Source of the DNA: Acidobacteria bacterium UBA7540
GTDB lineage: Bacteria > Acidobacteriota > Terriglobia > UBA7540
Direction of reading: 5' to 3'
Assembly (NCBI GenBank): GCA_002478145.1
Contig: DLMI01000059.1
Coordinates: 44,690-108,689 of the forward strand
DNA length: 64,000 bases
Shown: piece after piece, positions 62,743-64,000 of the stretch
Layout: each line of letters starts with the position of its first letter
Position numbering within the stretch: the stretch's first letter is position 1
Position numbers and translations under genes: made by a program
Notes under the pieces: model-generated
Databases searched by the model: none
Seen by the model: the letters and a program-made list of their open reading frames with translations, nothing else
Told to the model about the DNA's origin: nothing

Positions 62743-62969
62743 GACAACCCATGCCCACGTTTGTCATTCTGAGCGCAGCGAAGAATCCCGCTCTGGACTC
62801 TCGATGCAAATTCGGCCCAGCCGCCCACTGTCATTCTGAGCGTAGCGGAGCGAAGCGAAGAATCTCGCTCTGGGTCCCTGAGGCAACCGCGCCGTGCTCG
62901 GAGAAGTCGGCGCCCGAGCACTTGGCTTGACACGCCAGCATGCGGAGTGTTTGGATGGTGCGTGCGCCC
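62743..62969. repeat. GTCATTCTGAG repeats
   Basis: GTCATTCTGAGCGCAGCGAA at 62764 and GTCATTCTGAGCGTAGCGGA at 62829, each followed by GAAGAATC. No gene. Confidence 0.65.
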
Positions 62970-63329
62970 ATGAAGACCTACTACGTCTACGTCATGGCCA
63001 GCAAGTCTCGCACCCTCTACACGGGCGTAACGAACAACCTGGAACGGCGGGTTATTGAACACCGGCGCAAACTCGTCCCCGGATTCACCGTACGCTACAA
63101 CATCAACCGCTTGGAGTATTACGAAGTTTGCGGTGACGTCCTGGCCGCAATCAGCCGGGAAAAGCAGATCAAGGGCTGGACACGATTGAAGAAAATCGCG
63201 CTCATCGAGTCGCTCAACCGCGACTGGAAGGACTTGAGCGACGGATGGCCCAGCAACGCCGCGGCAGAGACTTACAGAGACAAGCGGACAGAGCGGGATT
63301 CTTCGGCCGCTGCTGCGCCCTCAGAATGA
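62970..63329 (+). CDS. GIY-YIG domain protein
   Basis: 119 aa. YYVYVMASKSRTLYTGVTNN holds the GIY-YIG half-motifs, followed by LERRVIEHRRKLVPGFTVRY, Glu in REKQIKGWTRLKKIALIES and the YhbQ-type end NRDWKDLSDGW. Small stand-alone nuclease-like protein of unknown role, in the segment between the long direct repeats. ATG 62970 fits the family start. Confidence 0.85.
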   Translation: MKTYYVYVMASKSRTLYTGVTNNLERRVIEHRRKLVPGFTVRYNINRLEYYEVCGDVLAAISREKQIKGWTRLKKIALIESLNRDWKDLSDGWPSNAAAETYRDKRTERDSSAAAAPSE

Positions 63330-63597
63330 CATTTTGGGTGGGTCTGTCCTGGCGGGGCGAGTTAGCTCGCCGCACGTCGCGCCTCAACGCGCCGGGATTG
63401 TCATGCTGAGCGGAGCGGAGCATCGCGCACTGTTGTTCCGCCCCAGTCTCAGGACGAGATTCTTCGCGGAGTTTACCCTGCGCGGCGGAGCGAGATCCTT
63501 CGCTACGCTCAGGATGACAGCGAAGGGCTCAGAATGACAGCTCCGACATTCGGCGCCGACTTATGGCCGCCGTGTCCTGCAGGACTGTACTGTGGTC
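63330..63597. repeat. repeat-rich gap
   Basis: Contains GGCGGGGCGAGTTAGCTCGCC and several GTCATGCTGAG/AGGATGACAG words (63400, 63500, 63530) of the GTCATTCTGAG family. No gene. Confidence 0.55.
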
Positions 63598-63760
63598 ATG
63601 ACCAGACCTGACTACTGGCTTACCAAATTCTCGAAATTGAGGGTTGACCGCGCCCGAGGTGATCCCGCGCCCCACAAGCCACTTTTACTCCTCGTGCTGT
63701 GCGACCTAGTGGAGAAGGCAAGTCTTCCCCACAATGTTCTAGCGCTGTCGCCGGAGCATC
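63598..63760 (+). pseudogene. truncated start of an HNH endonuclease-like gene
   Basis: MTRPDYWLTKFSKLRVDRAR then GDPAPHKPLLLLVLCDLVEK and LPHNVLALSPE. This is the N-terminus of HNH restriction endonucleases in which APHKPLLLL is conserved, several of which recognise phosphorothioate DNA. At about 63755 it runs into the second copy of the long direct repeat and loses homology. The nuclease domain is missing. Confidence 0.65.
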
Positions 63761-64000
63761 GCCGGGGCGGGTGTGGCCTTGGCGATCCTTCTCCCTCACG
63801 GCAAGCAAGCCGCCTTGGCGGCAGGCTCATTGATCGGTATGCGACTCGACCGGGACGTCACGTTCAGCCTTCCATCGAACGAAAAATAAGCTCCCCAACT
63901 TACCTCAGTTCAGCCTCTATCTCCCGCGCGGGGGCGAACTTTGACCTTTGCCCTTTGCCATTTGCCATTTGAAATTCTGAGTTTCAATCCACGCCCCCGC
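63761..64000 (+). repeat. long direct repeat, copy 2
   Basis: Second copy of 60943-61182, offset about 2.8 kb, interrupting the HNH-like gene. Includes the last 41 codons of the 60397 protein out of context. Confidence 0.9.
63981..64000. CRISPR. CRISPR-like repeat cut by the window edge
   Basis: GTTTCAATCCACGCCCCCGC, the first 20 bases of a type I-C-like repeat, at the last base of the window. An array could begin here, but only sequence beyond the window can show it. Confidence 0.45.

Noticed and set aside
61082..64000. A real CRISPR array within the window
   Set aside because: Only one whole and one cut repeat plus degenerate halves, 2.8 kb apart, and no cas genes.

Overview
The window looks like chromosomal DNA from a high-GC, anaerobic, saccharolytic bacterium. 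Acidobacteriota is the best guess. The grounds are an Oar-type TonB-dependent receptor with a carboxypeptidase-like plug, several small secreted proteins of a kind I associate with that phylum, and dense families of intergenic hairpins and micro-repeats. This placement is inference; there is no rRNA gene in the window. Some genes are broken by single-base changes, so a metagenome assembly is possible.

Layout. 0-3.5 kb: GH38 alpha-mannosidase. 3.7-7.2 kb: a cluster of four toxin-antitoxin modules, one reduced to a toxin remnant. 7.2-12.6 kb (minus strand): elongation factor P, a Tat-exported GH35 beta-galactosidase, an enolase-superfamily sugar-acid dehydratase and a ferredoxin. 12.9-22.6 kb (plus strand): a class I amidotransferase, then the fatty-acid locus yceD-rpmF-plsX-fabH-fabD-fabG-acpP-fabF, then etfB-hypothetical-etfA. 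22.7-28 kb (minus): a Gly-rich secreted protein, a broken partial copy of a formate dehydrogenase gene, and the large TonB-dependent receptor.

28.7-49 kb (minus) is the centrepiece: a Wood-Ljungdahl carbonyl-branch island. In transcription order it runs: small Cys-tailed protein, CooF-like ferredoxin, FAD oxidoreductase, acsB, acsC, acsV, cooC, acsD, acsE, acsA/cooS, DUF3786, second cooC, and a three-gene formate dehydrogenase. Two things stand out in the dehydrogenase. Its catalytic subunit is interrupted by an in-frame UGA exactly at the active-site selenocysteine position, followed by a SECIS-like hairpin. Its N-terminal [4Fe-4S] domain, which is normally part of the same chain, is instead the C-terminus of a separate Fe-S subunit encoded two genes downstream. 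The genes together would reduce CO2 to formate and to CO and join CO, methyl and CoA into acetyl-CoA, or run in reverse. The folate methyl-branch genes and the selenocysteine machinery are not in this window.

49.6-52.9 kb (minus): Uma2 nuclease, a DUF433/DUF5615 toxin-antitoxin pair, a small Cys-containing protein and a FliA/WhiG-type sigma factor, then about 1.2 kb in which I recognise nothing. 54.1-59.9 kb (plus): a small conserved protein, tRNA-Val(GAC), and the phosphate operon pstSCAB-phoU preceded by two Pho-box-like repeat arrays. 60.4-64 kb: a secreted protein whose 3' end and downstream flank recur at the window's right edge. The two copies enclose a dead dndC gene, a GIY-YIG protein and the truncated start of an HNH endonuclease. 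Both copies end in a CRISPR-like repeat.
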